A DNA stretch of 64,000 bases from Hyphomicrobiales bacterium (GTDB lineage: Bacteria > Pseudomonadota > Alphaproteobacteria > Rhizobiales > Beijerinckiaceae): NCBI GenBank assembly GCA_947454055.1, contig CANGIS010000001.1:1-64000 (forward strand). Direction: 5' to 3'. Under the pieces are notes generated by a model. The model saw only the letters and a list, made by a program, of their open reading frames with translations, made no database searches and was not told the DNA's origin. Made by a program: the position numbers and the translations under genes. Positions 8,224 through 17,418 of the stretch are shown one piece after another. The first letter of the stretch is position 1, and each line of letters opens with the position of its first letter.

Positions 8224-9618
8224 ATGCTGAGGATGTCTTTTCAAAAAACAGCGTTGCAGCGATGGCTAGCCTTGGGCCTGCTTGGCCTCGGCGCCGTGGT
8301 CCAAATCCCAGTCCAAGTCGAAGCCCAAACCCAGACACCCGGAACGGCACCATCGGCGGCCATCACAACCACCGACACCGCCGCCCGCAAACTGGAACTT
8401 GAAGAAACCGAACGACTCCTGGCCAATGGCGCAGCGGATCGGGCGAAGCTTGCCAGCGAGATCGAAACGCTCCGATCCGATCGCACCCGCCTCAATCAAC
8501 GCATGATCGAGACGGCCGATCGCATTCGCGCAACGGAATTGCGCATCAGCAGCGTCGAAGAACGCCTGGCGACCCTCACCGCATCGGAGGCAAAAGCGCG
8601 GGCCTCGCTGGAAACCCGTCGCGCTGTGGTCACCGATGTTCTGGCCGCCCTTCAACGCGTCGGCGGCACACCGCCCCCCTTGTTGCTTGCCGATCCCGAC
8701 TCCGTGCTCGATACCGTGCGCAGCAGCATCCTGCTCGGCTCGGTTATCCCTGACTTGAAATCCGAGACCGATGCCCTGTTGGCGGACCTCTCGGCCATCG
8801 AGCGGATCAAGCAAACGGCGGCGGCCGAACGCGATGGCCTTGCCAAAGATGTTGCCAGCCTTGTGCGCGACCGGCAGGACATCGCCCTTCTCGTCGAGGC
8901 GCGCCAGAAAGATATTGCGGGGGCCGAAAGCAAGGCCAATGAGCAGGCAGCCCAGGCCGCCTCGCTTGCAACCAAGAGCCAGACGCTCAAAGATCTGCTC
9001 GGCCGCGTCGAGGGCGAGGTCGACAGCGTGTCGAAGGCAACCCAGGACGCCAATTCGGCCTCGGCCCGCAATGAGGAAGACGCCAAAGCGGCGATCGACC
9101 CTGCCGCCAAAGATGCCCGGAGCCGGTTTGCCGCGCTGGCCTTTCGCGATCCATCGCGGCTGGCACCGAAAGTCTCCTTCGGCGAGTTGAAGGGCTTACT
9201 CCCCCAGCCCGTCAACGGCACGCTTTTAACAGGCTTCAACAAGCGCGACACGATCGGCGGGATCACAAAGGGCATTACGCTGTCGACCCGCCCCAATGCC
9301 ATTGTGTCCGCCCCCGCCGACGGATGGGTTTCCTTTGCCGGCCCGTTTCGAACCTATGGTCAACTCTTGATCCTAAATGCGGGTGGAGGGTACTATATCT
9401 TGCTTGCGGGCATGGACCGGATCAGCGTAAGTCTCGGTCAATTCGTTCTTGCTGGTGAGCCGGTAGCGACGATGAACGACCCACAGAAAGATATCGCCAA
9501 TTCGGCGTCTTCCGATAAGAGGATGCCGTCCCTATATATTGAGTTCCGGAAAGACGGAACGCCGATTGATCCGTCGCCATGGTGGGCGCCGGGCTCAAAT
9601 GAGAAAGTTCGCGGATGA
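8224..9618 (+). CDS. EnvC-like murein hydrolase activator (coiled coil plus degenerate LytM domain)
   Basis: 464 residues. A signal-like hydrophobic stretch (about 12-30) is followed by a long coiled coil rich in Glu, Ala and Arg (about 55-290) and then a C-terminal LytM/M23 domain (about 330-464). The LytM domain has the fold markers (GWVSFAGPFRTYGQLLIL, YYILLAGMDRI) but none of the zinc-binding histidines of active M23 peptidases. That is the EnvC condition: no hydrolase activity, but activation of amidases at the septum under FtsEX control. FtsEX is encoded 4-6 kb upstream on the same strand. The stop overlaps the ctpA start by 4 bases. Alternative start: the ATG at 8233. Confidence 0.88.
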   Translation: MLRMSFQKTALQRWLALGLLGLGAVVQIPVQVEAQTQTPGTAPSAAITTTDTAARKLELEETERLLANGAADRAKLASEIETLRSDRTRLNQRMIETADRIRATELRISSVEERLATLTASEAKARASLETRRAVVTDVLAALQRVGGTPPPLLLADPDSVLDTVRSSILLGSVIPDLKSETDALLADLSAIERIKQTAAAERDGLAKDVASLVRDRQDIALLVEARQKDIAGAESKANEQAAQAASLATKSQTLKDLLGRVEGEVDSVSKATQDANSASARNEEDAKAAIDPAAKDARSRFAALAFRDPSRLAPKVSFGELKGLLPQPVNGTLLTGFNKRDTIGGITKGITLSTRPNAIVSAPADGWVSFAGPFRTYGQLLILNAGGGYYILLAGMDRISVSLGQFVLAGEPVATMNDPQKDIANSASSDKRMPSLYIEFRKDGTPIDPSPWWAPGSNEKVRG

Positions 9619-10952
9619 TGCGCAAGCTGACCTATCTTCTTACCGGTGCCGTATTGGGCGGTGGCCTTGTTGCATTTGCCTTCCAGGGCCTGCCTCTGGG
9701 AGCTGGAAGCGCCGTAGCGGCAGGGTCCGAGACCTATCGCCAGCTCAATCTGTTCGGCGATGTCTTTGAAAAAATCCGCACGGACTATGTCGAAAAGCCC
9801 GATGATTCCAAGCTGATCGAAACCGCCATCAGCGGCATGCTGACCGGGCTCGATCCTCATTCGAGCTATATGGATCCGAAAAGCTTCAAGGATATGCAGG
9901 TCCAGACCAAGGGCGAATTTGGCGGCCTGGGGATCGAAGTGACGCAGGAAGATGGCGTTGTGAAGGTGGTTACCCCGATCGACGATACACCCGCCTCCCG
10001 CGCCGGTATTTTGGCGGGCGATCTGATTGTCGCCATCGACGGCGATGCGGTGCAGGGCCTTACCCTCAATCAGGCCGTCGACAAGATGCGCGGCCCGGTC
10101 AAGAGCCCCGTTGTTCTCAAAATCAGCCGCAAGGGCAAAGCCGACACCTTCGATGTCACGCTCGTGCGCGAAGTCATCAAGATTTCATCGGTCAAGCCGC
10201 GCAACGAAGGCGATGTCGGCTATATCCGCATCACGCAGTTCACCGAAAAAACCTCGGACGGCCTCAAAGCCGCGATTGACCAGTTCAACCGCGATATTCC
10301 GGCCGACAAGTTCAAAGGCTATATCGTCGATCTCAGAAACGATCCGGGCGGTTTGCTCGATCAGGCGATTGCCGTCTGCGACGCCTTCCTCGAACGCGGC
10401 GAGATCGTCTCGACACGGGGCCGCAATTCGGATGATGCACAGCGCTATGTCGCGCGGTCGGGTGATTTGACCAATGGCAAGCCGGTTGTTGTGCTCATCA
10501 ATGGCGGTTCTGCCTCGGCATCCGAGATCGTTGCCGGCGCCCTGCAGGATCACAAGCGCGCAACCATTATCGGCACGCGCTCCTTCGGCAAGGGATCGGT
10601 CCAGACCATCATCCCGCTCGGCCAGAATGGTGCGTTGCGTCTGACGACAGCGCGCTATTATACGCCATCGGGCCGCTCGATCCAGGCCAAGGGCATTGAT
10701 CCGGACATCCAGGTGCTTCCCGATGTCCCTGACGAGTTCAAGGGCAAGGACGAGACCAAGGGTGAAGCAGCCCTGAAGGGCCATTTGAAGAATGGTGACA
10801 ATGAGCAGGGCGGATCGTCCGCCTATGTTCCTCTTGATCCAAAGCAGGACAAGCAGCTGAATTACGCGCTTGATTTGCTGCGCGGCATCAAAAATGCCGA
10901 TGCTGTCGGCGATAAGGCCGCCGCTCCAGCGCCGGCCCCAGCTGCCAATTGA
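9615..10952 (+). CDS. ctpA: Carboxy-terminal processing peptidase (S41 family)
   Basis: 445 residues. It has an N-terminal signal or anchor (about 1-30), a PDZ domain (GGLGIEVTQEDG through GDLIVAIDGDAV) and the S41 serine protease core. The catalytic serine lies in NGGSASASEIVAGAL and the general-base lysine in RSFGKGSVQTI. CtpA cleaves C-terminal tails of periplasmic proteins and controls peptidoglycan hydrolases. The C-terminus is a low-complexity Ala/Pro tail. It starts inside the end of the EnvC-like gene (ATGA overlap), so the two are coupled. Confidence 0.95.
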   Translation: MMRKLTYLLTGAVLGGGLVAFAFQGLPLGAGSAVAAGSETYRQLNLFGDVFEKIRTDYVEKPDDSKLIETAISGMLTGLDPHSSYMDPKSFKDMQVQTKGEFGGLGIEVTQEDGVVKVVTPIDDTPASRAGILAGDLIVAIDGDAVQGLTLNQAVDKMRGPVKSPVVLKISRKGKADTFDVTLVREVIKISSVKPRNEGDVGYIRITQFTEKTSDGLKAAIDQFNRDIPADKFKGYIVDLRNDPGGLLDQAIAVCDAFLERGEIVSTRGRNSDDAQRYVARSGDLTNGKPVVVLINGGSASASEIVAGALQDHKRATIIGTRSFGKGSVQTIIPLGQNGALRLTTARYYTPSGRSIQAKGIDPDIQVLPDVPDEFKGKDETKGEAALKGHLKNGDNEQGGSSAYVPLDPKQDKQLNYALDLLRGIKNADAVGDKAAAPAPAPAAN

Positions 10953-10958
10953 TCCGGT

Positions 10959-10987
10959 AAGGCGGCACCCGACAAGGGTGCCGCCTT
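10959..10987 (+). terminator. Hairpin after ctpA, probable terminator
   Basis: A perfect 10-bp stem (GGCGGCACCC at 10961-10970 with its complement at 10976-10985) and a 5-base loop lie 8 bases after the ctpA stop. Only two T follow, so termination may be weak. Confidence 0.6.
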
Positions 10988-11052
10988 AACCAAGCATTGT
11001 CAGTTTTACGATACATGACGTTGGGTCATCTCTTTTTCGGAGCACCCAACGC

Positions 11053-12051
11053 GTGACGCTTGCGACGACGCTTGATCCCCCGCTCGATCATTCACTTCAC
11101 AAACGCCAATGGCCCTCGCCGCGCCTGCTGGCATGGAGCGCCGCTTGCGTCACGTTATGCGCAAGCCTAAGCATTGCCGGCTATTTCGCCATCCAGTGGC
11201 GCAACACCCCTCCGGAAGCCATCGTCCCGATCAACTGGCCTGAGGCAGCAGCGCCCGCCGCCCCGTCTTCCCAACCGGAGCTTGCGCCACGCAAGGGCCG
11301 TGGCCTGCGTCCGGCGCCCGATCCGCGCTTGGTCGAAGCTCTGCCCTTGGGCTTGTTGCCAAAAATCGGCGAAGACGGCACCCGTCCGGCCGATCGTTAC
11401 GCCCGACCCCCAACACCGGTATCGGGCGCTATGGTCGACGCACCGCGGCTTGCAATTTTGATCACCGGCGGAGGCATTGGCCACCTCGCCACGGTCGAAG
11501 CCATGGTCAAACTTCCCCCCGACGTCTCGATAGCCCTTTCACCCTATAGTTCCGACATCGATCGGCAGGCCGCCGATATAAGAAGCGAAGGGCATGAAAT
11601 TTTTCTCGAAATGCCCGTTGGCAAAGACGGTGAACCCTTTGGCGGGGCTGGACCGAACGAATTAGGCGATCGGTTCGATGCCGACATCAACCAGACACGA
11701 TTGCGCTGGGCGATGAGCCGGTTTGCGGGCTATGTCGGCGTCTCGGGCCATTTTAGCGACCGCGTCAAGCCGGACGGGAACGCCATGGCGGCCCTATCGG
11801 AACTGGGTCAGCGCGGGCTCCTGCTCTTTGATGTGGGCGGCGATAGCGGTCCTTCGCAGCTCGATACCGACCTGCAATCCCGCGCCATGGACCTGCAATT
11901 GCAGCGCCTTGAAGAGATCGCTCGACAAAAGGGGCAAGCCATCGGGCTTGCGGGAACCACTCCGCTCGCGATAGACCGGTTGAAGAATTGGAGCGCGGGT
12001 TTAGCCGCCCGTGGTTTCCGGCTCGTGCCGGTCAGTACGCTTCTTCATTAG
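11053..12051 (+). CDS. Divergent polysaccharide deacetylase family protein (YibQ-like)
   Basis: 332 residues from a GTG; GGAG lies about 10 bases upstream. A membrane anchor near residues 25-47 is followed by a Pro/Ala-rich linker and the divergent polysaccharide deacetylase domain (about 130-332). Recognisable blocks are [39 protein letters not shown] and [17 protein letters not shown]. The aspartates that bind metal in classical deacetylases are replaced at the first block (TGGG instead of a DD pair), as in other members of this branch, so catalysis is doubtful. It sits between ctpA and rppH, an order common in Hyphomicrobiales. Confidence 0.85.
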   Translation: MTLATTLDPPLDHSLHKRQWPSPRLLAWSAACVTLCASLSIAGYFAIQWRNTPPEAIVPINWPEAAAPAAPSSQPELAPRKGRGLRPAPDPRLVEALPLGLLPKIGEDGTRPADRYARPPTPVSGAMVDAPRLAILITGGGIGHLATVEAMVKLPPDVSIALSPYSSDIDRQAADIRSEGHEIFLEMPVGKDGEPFGGAGPNELGDRFDADINQTRLRWAMSRFAGYVGVSGHFSDRVKPDGNAMAALSELGQRGLLLFDVGGDSGPSQLDTDLQSRAMDLQLQRLEEIARQKGQAIGLAGTTPLAIDRLKNWSAGLAARGFRLVPVSTLLH

Positions 12052-12065
12052 AACGGAACCAAGTA

Positions 12066-12569
12066 ATGCGTCACGAAGACCTGCCCTATCGCCGCAATGT
12101 CGGGATCATGCTTCTCAATCACCGGAACGAGGTCTTTGTCGGCCGCCGTCGGGCAGAAGCCGGCCCCGAGCATGTTGATGCGTCGCACGCTTGGCAGATG
12201 CCGCAAGGCGGCATTGATCCGGACGAAGAAGCCTATCCCGCCGCCTTGCGTGAATTGGCCGAAGAGACCGGCGTGACCTCGGTTTCCCTGCTGGCCGAAG
12301 CACCGGGCTGGCTGACCTATGATCTGCCGCCCGCCGTGGCAAAAGAGGCATGGAAGGGCAAATATCGGGGTCAGACGCAAAAATGGTTCGCGTTTCGCTT
12401 TGAAGGCCTGGAAAGCGAAATCAATATTCTAGCCCCTCCGGGCGGCCACAAACCCGAATTCGCCGAATGGAAATGGGCGCCGATGCACGATCTTACCCGT
12501 CTCATCATTCCGTTCAAACGGGTGGTCTATGAGCAGGTCGTCGAAATGTTTGGCCATCTGGCCGATTGA
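12066..12569 (+). CDS. rppH: RNA pyrophosphohydrolase (Nudix)
   Basis: 167 residues from the ATG at 12066. The Nudix box runs from [17 protein letters not shown] to AEETGV, with the required Gly, Glu, Arg and Glu-Glu positions. RppH trims the 5' triphosphate of mRNA and starts RNase E-dependent decay. The N-terminus [11 protein letters not shown] and the QMPQGGID run are characteristic of RppH rather than of other Nudix enzymes. Located 14 bases after the deacetylase gene; convergent with the transporter gene that follows. Confidence 0.93.
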   Translation: MRHEDLPYRRNVGIMLLNHRNEVFVGRRRAEAGPEHVDASHAWQMPQGGIDPDEEAYPAALRELAEETGVTSVSLLAEAPGWLTYDLPPAVAKEAWKGKYRGQTQKWFAFRFEGLESEINILAPPGGHKPEFAEWKWAPMHDLTRLIIPFKRVVYEQVVEMFGHLAD

Positions 12570-12586
12570 TCAGGCCCTCTTGTGGA

Positions 12587-13492
12587 TCAGGCCCGCTTGC
12601 GGTTGACCGCCGCAAGGCCGATGGCGATCAAAACCATCCCGACCAGATTTTGAGCACTAATCGATTCACCCAGCACAAGCGCGCCCAGCGTTATCGCACT
12701 TGGCGGAATGAGAAGGGTTACAAGCGCAATGGCCACCGCACCAGAGCGGTTCAAAACGCGGAAAAAGAGCAGATAGGCAATCCCCGTACACAGCATGCCG
12801 AGCGCCAGAACGCTCAGCACCGCATGGACCGGTGGCATAGCAAGGGTCCAGGGTTGGTCCACCAAAGCTGCAATGGGCAGCATCAGAAGGCTTGAACTGC
12901 TCACCTGTCCGAAGGCGATTTCAAGCGGTTTCAATCCCATACCCACAAAACGGCGGCCAAATATGTTGGAGGTTGCATAGGAAATGGCGGCACCAACGCA
13001 TGCCAGCTCGCCGATAACGCTTGCGTCGATCTGCAACAGCAGACCCGGGCCGATCAACACGATCACGCCGCAAAACCCAAGTCCGATCCCGATCAATTTA
13101 TTGGTCGTGAGCTTCTCGTCGGCGGTCAGAAGATGGGCAAACACGATCGTGAAGATCGGCGTCATGGCGTTGATGATCGAGGCCAGACCGGCACTGATCG
13201 CGTGGGTGCCGAACACGATGAGGGACATCGGCACGACATTGTTGAGAAAGCCCATTACCAAAAAAGGCCGCCACCGCGCCCAGCCCCTTGGCAGACCGAG
13301 ACCGGACACCAGAAGAATGGCCCCCAGCGTCAGGGCACCAAGCGCAACGCGGGCAAACACAATGGTAAAGACCGGCAGATAACCGACCGCAATCTTCATA
13401 AAAAGATAGGATCCGCCCCAGATCACGGACAGTGCAATCAACGCCGCCCATTCGAGGGGGCCGATGGCGCGAAAGGGCGAAGGTGCGGGCAT
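12587..13492 (-). CDS. EamA/DMT family transporter
   Basis: 301 residues that are hydrophobic throughout, with about ten predicted helices in two EamA repeats. ALSVIWGGSYLFMKIAV opens the first repeat, and a typical FFRVLNRSGAVAIALVTLLIP lies in the second. Such proteins export amino acids or other small metabolites. The substrate cannot be told from sequence. The neighbour tdh/kbl (threonine breakdown) is on the same strand 90 bases upstream, which makes an amino-acid substrate possible but unproven. Confidence 0.85.
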   Translation of the reverse strand: MPAPSPFRAIGPLEWAALIALSVIWGGSYLFMKIAVGYLPVFTIVFARVALGALTLGAILLVSGLGLPRGWARWRPFLVMGFLNNVVPMSLIVFGTHAISAGLASIINAMTPIFTIVFAHLLTADEKLTTNKLIGIGLGFCGVIVLIGPGLLLQIDASVIGELACVGAAISYATSNIFGRRFVGMGLKPLEIAFGQVSSSSLLMLPIAALVDQPWTLAMPPVHAVLSVLALGMLCTGIAYLLFFRVLNRSGAVAIALVTLLIPPSAITLGALVLGESISAQNLVGMVLIAIGLAAVNRKRA

Positions 13493-13582
13493 GGCTTGAG
13501 CTCTCGGGTGCGAATCAAATCAGCGGGTTGATCGCTTCTCGACGAAATTTGACCCGATAGCCACCCGTTTCCGATGAGCGGG

Positions 13583-14617
13583 TCAGCGTCCCGCCGTCCA
13601 ATCAAGCACGATCTTACCGCTTTCGCCGCGTTCCATCGTCTCGAAGCCCGAAAGAAAATCAACCGCCGGCATCCGATGGGTGATCACTTTTCTGACATCC
13701 AGCCCGCTCTGCAGCATCGCCAGCATCTTGTACCAGGTTTCAAACATCTCGCGGCCATAGATGCATTTGATGGTGAGTACCTTGAACACCATTTTGGACC
13801 AATCGGTCATGAAGGGCTTCGAGGGAATGCCCAACAGTGCAATCTTGCCGCCCATCACGAGGTTATCGACCATCTGTTCGAAGGCCTGCGGCGATCCGCT
13901 CATTTCAAGGCCGACGTCAAAGCCTTCGACCATGCCGAGGCGGTGCATGACATCTTTCAAATTCTCTTTCGAGACATCCACTGGCGTGACATCGACCACT
14001 TGTGTCGCCAGCGCCAGACGGTTCGGGTTCATGTCGGTAATCACAACATGACGCGCACCGACATGGCGCGCAATCGCCGCGCTCATGATGCCGATCGGGC
14101 CTGCACCGGTGATCAGCACATCTTCACCGATCAAATCAAACGCCAGCGCGGTGTGCACCGCATTGCCCAAAGGATCGAGAATGGCGCCCAACTCGTCATC
14201 AATATCGTCAGGCAGTGGCACGATATTGAACGCGGGAAAGCGGACATAATCGGCAAAAGCTCCCGGAATGTTGACGCCGATACCGCGCGTTTCAGGGTCC
14301 ATATGGAATTTTCCGGCGCGGCTGGCGCGGCTCTTCATGCCAATGACATGGCCTTCGCCCGAAACCCGCTGGCCCAGTTTGAAACCGCGCACATGCGAGC
14401 CAAGCTCGACGATTTCACCGGCAAATTCATGACCGACGACCATCGGTACCGGAATCGTTTTCTGCGCCCACTCGTCCCATTTGTAGATATGAATATCCGT
14501 GCCGCAAATGCCGGTTTTATTGACCTTGACCAGCACGTCATCCGGCCCGATCTGGGGCACGGATTCTTCGCCCATCCAAAGACCCTTTTCGGCCTTAGCC
14601 TTAATCAGTGCGCGCAT
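13583..14617 (-). CDS. tdh: L-threonine 3-dehydrogenase
   Basis: 344 residues, zinc alcohol-dehydrogenase superfamily. It oxidises L-threonine to 2-amino-3-ketobutyrate with NAD. The catalytic zinc ligands lie in [15 protein letters not shown] and [12 protein letters not shown], and the NAD fold has the motif [19 protein letters not shown]. The start has AGAAGGA upstream. It follows kbl by 24 bases, forming the classical kbl-tdh operon in which Kbl splits the product to glycine and acetyl-CoA. Confidence 0.96.
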   Translation of the reverse strand: MRALIKAKAEKGLWMGEESVPQIGPDDVLVKVNKTGICGTDIHIYKWDEWAQKTIPVPMVVGHEFAGEIVELGSHVRGFKLGQRVSGEGHVIGMKSRASRAGKFHMDPETRGIGVNIPGAFADYVRFPAFNIVPLPDDIDDELGAILDPLGNAVHTALAFDLIGEDVLITGAGPIGIMSAAIARHVGARHVVITDMNPNRLALATQVVDVTPVDVSKENLKDVMHRLGMVEGFDVGLEMSGSPQAFEQMVDNLVMGGKIALLGIPSKPFMTDWSKMVFKVLTIKCIYGREMFETWYKMLAMLQSGLDVRKVITHRMPAVDFLSGFETMERGESGKIVLDWTAGR

Positions 14618-14641
14618 GGCAAGTGATCCTTCTGAACGGAG

Positions 14642-15844
14642 TTAGAGAATACCGAGCGTCTTTCCGGCGTCGGTAAAAGCGGCAATGGCGGTATCGATAT
14701 CGGTATCGTTCAACGCGGCGGACATTTGCGTACGAATGCGCGCGCGGCCCTTCGGCACGACAGGAAAAAAGAATCCCGCCACATAAATGCCGCGCCGGTC
14801 GAGCTCGCGGGCCATGTCCTGTGCGCGGCTGGCGTCATGCAGCATGACCGGAATAATCGGAGTTTCGCCCGCCAGTAATTCAAAGCCGGCTTTCGTCATG
14901 CCGTCCCGAAAGCGCGACGTATTGCGCATCAAGGTGGCGCGCCGGTCATCGGCCTTTCGCGCAATTTCGATGGCCTTCAAAGAACCCGCGGCAATGGATG
15001 GCGCAAGGCTGTTGGAGAAGAGATAGGGACGCGCGCGCTGGCGCAACAGGTCGATAATCGGTTGCGCCGCCGCAATAAAGCCGCCCATCGCACCGCCCAG
15101 CGTTTTACCCAGAGTGCCGGTGACAATATCCACACGGTTACCAACGCCGGTCAGCGCGGGGGTGCCTTTTCCCTCCGGCCCCAAATGGCCGGTCGCATGA
15201 CAATCATCCACCATCACCATCGCGCCGTAGCGCTCAGCCAGATCACAGATCGCGGGCAGATTGGCGACGTAACCATCCATCGAAAACACGCCATCGGTGA
15301 CAATCAGCTTGAAGCGTGTGCCGTCGGCATTGGCTTCTTTCAGGCGGGTTTCGAGCTCATCCATATCGCTATTGGCATAGCGGTAGCGCTTGGCTTTCGA
15401 CAGACGCACGCCGTCAATGATGGAGGCGTGGTTGAGGCTGTCCGAAATAATGGCATCTTCCGCCTCCAGCAACGGTTCGAAAATACCGCCATTCGCGTCA
15501 AAACACGCAGCGAACAGAATGGCGTCATCCTTGTCGAGATACTTCGCAATCGAACGCTCCAATTCGCGATGCACCGTTTGCGTGCCGCAAATGAAACGGA
15601 CGGACGCCATGCCGAACCCGTCCTGATCGAGCGCCTTATGGGCCGCAGCAATGATTTCCGGATGATCGGCAAGGCCGAGATAATTATTGGCGCACAGATT
15701 GAGCATCGGCCGGCGCTGGCCGCCATCGGCAATCGCGATATGACCCGATTGCGGGGTTACGATTTCCCGCTCGGTTTTATAAAGCCCCTCGGAGCGGATC
15801 GTCTTAAGCGTTGCTGTGATGTGGTCGAGAAAATGCGCGGTCAT
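14642..15844 (-). CDS. kbl: Glycine C-acetyltransferase (2-amino-3-ketobutyrate CoA ligase)
   Basis: 400 residues from the ATG at 15844, chosen because GGAG lies six bases upstream; ATGs at 15862 and 15850 are less likely. It is a PLP-dependent alpha-oxoamine synthase that converts 2-amino-3-ketobutyrate plus CoA to glycine and acetyl-CoA. The PLP lysine is in VTGTLGKTLGGAMGG, and the aspartate and histidine pair in VMVDDCHATGHLG. LCANNYLGLADHPEI is the typical N-terminal run. It sits directly upstream of tdh. Confidence 0.96.
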   Translation of the reverse strand: MTAHFLDHITATLKTIRSEGLYKTEREIVTPQSGHIAIADGGQRRPMLNLCANNYLGLADHPEIIAAAHKALDQDGFGMASVRFICGTQTVHRELERSIAKYLDKDDAILFAACFDANGGIFEPLLEAEDAIISDSLNHASIIDGVRLSKAKRYRYANSDMDELETRLKEANADGTRFKLIVTDGVFSMDGYVANLPAICDLAERYGAMVMVDDCHATGHLGPEGKGTPALTGVGNRVDIVTGTLGKTLGGAMGGFIAAAQPIIDLLRQRARPYLFSNSLAPSIAAGSLKAIEIARKADDRRATLMRNTSRFRDGMTKAGFELLAGETPIIPVMLHDASRAQDMARELDRRGIYVAGFFFPVVPKGRARIRTQMSAALNDTDIDTAIAAFTDAGKTLGIL

Positions 15845-15948
15845 TCCCATCTCCGGATGCAACTCGGTTATCGCGGATGATAACGCGGCTGGCCGATCTG
15901 ATGGGAATGCTTAATTTCGGCGGAGATATGCTCTTGCGCTCGGAAGCA

Positions 15949-17418
15949 TCAACGAAGGGAAGCGTAAACCCTTGGCTGCCCCAAACCGAGTGCCGCTTCG
16001 ACGCTTTGGTCATAGCCGTAAATATCGCCAAGATGATGCAGCTCGCCCGTCTCGTCCGGCACCACGGTGAAATAAGTAAGCTGTACCGGCAGAGGCTGGG
16101 CCAATCTGATCAACTGCTCCCCTTTACCGATCAAAGCCTTCAAACCGTCCGTGGTATATTTCGGATCATTGAGCACAACGGCCGCCAGTGAAAACGGATC
16201 ATCCACCCTGACACACCCGTGGCTATAGGCGCGCTCGGTATTGGCAAACAGCTTCCGCGTCGGCGTATCATGCAGATAAACAGCGTGCTGGTTCGGGAAC
16301 ATGAATTTCACAAAGCCGAGCGCATTCCGCTCGCCGGGAGGTTGGCGGACGGTGACAAGGTCACCATTCTGCGAAACCTCATAGCCCGATTTGGCGGCAT
16401 AATCCGGATCCTCCGCCAGTTTTGGCAGGAATTCCTTTTTCACGATCGAATAGGGCACATTCCAGGACGGATTGACGATCAGATACTGCATCTTCTCCGA
16501 GAAGAGCGGCGTCGGCGTGTCGGGCTTACCCACCACCGCGCGCGTCGTGTGCACCACTTGGCCGTGATCAATCACATGCAGCATGAATTCGGGAAGATTG
16601 ACCTCGATATAGCGATCACCAAGATCACGCTCCACCCAGCGCCAGCGTTCCATATTGGCGATCAGGTCGAACGGCGTCACGGGCGCTTGCGCTACCATGG
16701 CTGTGGTCGTTTTGACCGGCTTGCGCGACTGGGGCAAAGGCGTGGCAGGCCCGATGCTCGCCGTCATCTCGTGCAAGCTCGCAAGCTTCGCTTTCAAAAG
16801 GCGGTAACCCGGCTGTTGCGGATTATAAAGTGCCAGAGCCTCACCGGGATCGGATGCAGCCATCAAGGCCGACAATACTGCCGCCGCATCGGGCATATCC
16901 AGCTTGGGCGTGATCAGTTTGGAAAGGCGGGCCAGATCAATGCGTGCACCACGCGCGTCGCGGGCATAGGCGACAGCTGCAACGGAATAGGCCAACTCGG
17001 CTTCCGCTAGCTGATCCGCGGTTGCCAAGGTTTCGGCATGCGGCACGACGGGATAATCATAAGCATCAAGCCCGTCTTCATCGGCACGGGATAGGCGATC
17101 GATCAGCTGGGCTGTCCGGTTGGCCGGCACCCCATCCCCAACCCAGATCGGTGCATTGTTCCGCGTCGCATAAAAGGCGGCAAGCCCGTCCCATTCCCGC
17201 TTCGGCAATCGGGCCAGATGCGGATGGTTGCTGCCTCCGGACAGCAGGAGAGTGCCCGTTGAATCCGCAATTGCGCCAGCAGACACCACCGGCACAGCCG
17301 TGTGGGTGATGCCCGGCGCCGGAGCGTGAAACCCGACCTCGTCCGTCAAAGGGACAGCCGCAAAGGCTTGAACCTGTGCCGAGACCAAGAACGCGCCGAT
17401 CCACCCAAGCCGTTTCAC
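15949..17418 (-). CDS. Murein L,D-transpeptidase (YkuD family)
   Basis: 489 residues with a signal peptide at 1-21. A substrate/scaffold region is followed by a YkuD catalytic domain (about 265-420). The active-site motif YSHGCVRVDDP contains the cysteine, and a matching upstream HDTPTRKLF supplies the histidine region. PLFSEKMQYLIVNPSWNVPYSI is typical of the YcbB/LdtD-like branch. It forms 3-3 crosslinks in peptidoglycan or attaches proteins to it. The stop of the upstream response-regulator gene overlaps this start by 4 bases, so the two form one transcription unit. Confidence 0.9.
   Translation of the reverse strand: MKRLGWIGAFLVSAQVQAFAAVPLTDEVGFHAPAPGITHTAVPVVSAGAIADSTGTLLLSGGSNHPHLARLPKREWDGLAAFYATRNNAPIWVGDGVPANRTAQLIDRLSRADEDGLDAYDYPVVPHAETLATADQLAEAELAYSVAAVAYARDARGARIDLARLSKLITPKLDMPDAAAVLSALMAASDPGEALALYNPQQPGYRLLKAKLASLHEMTASIGPATPLPQSRKPVKTTTAMVAQAPVTPFDLIANMERWRWVERDLGDRYIEVNLPEFMLHVIDHGQVVHTTRAVVGKPDTPTPLFSEKMQYLIVNPSWNVPYSIVKKEFLPKLAEDPDYAAKSGYEVSQNGDLVTVRQPPGERNALGFVKFMFPNQHAVYLHDTPTRKLFANTERAYSHGCVRVDDPFSLAAVVLNDPKYTTDGLKALIGKGEQLIRLAQPLPVQLTYFTVVPDETGELHHLGDIYGYDQSVEAALGLGQPRVYASLR

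Noticed and set aside
8224-9618. Calling the EnvC-like protein an active M23 peptidase
   Set aside because: None of the zinc-binding histidines is present in the LytM domain.
13574-14626. A 350-codon plus-strand frame opposite tdh
   Set aside because: Complete overlap with tdh, whose motifs are all intact; no domain in the opposite frame.
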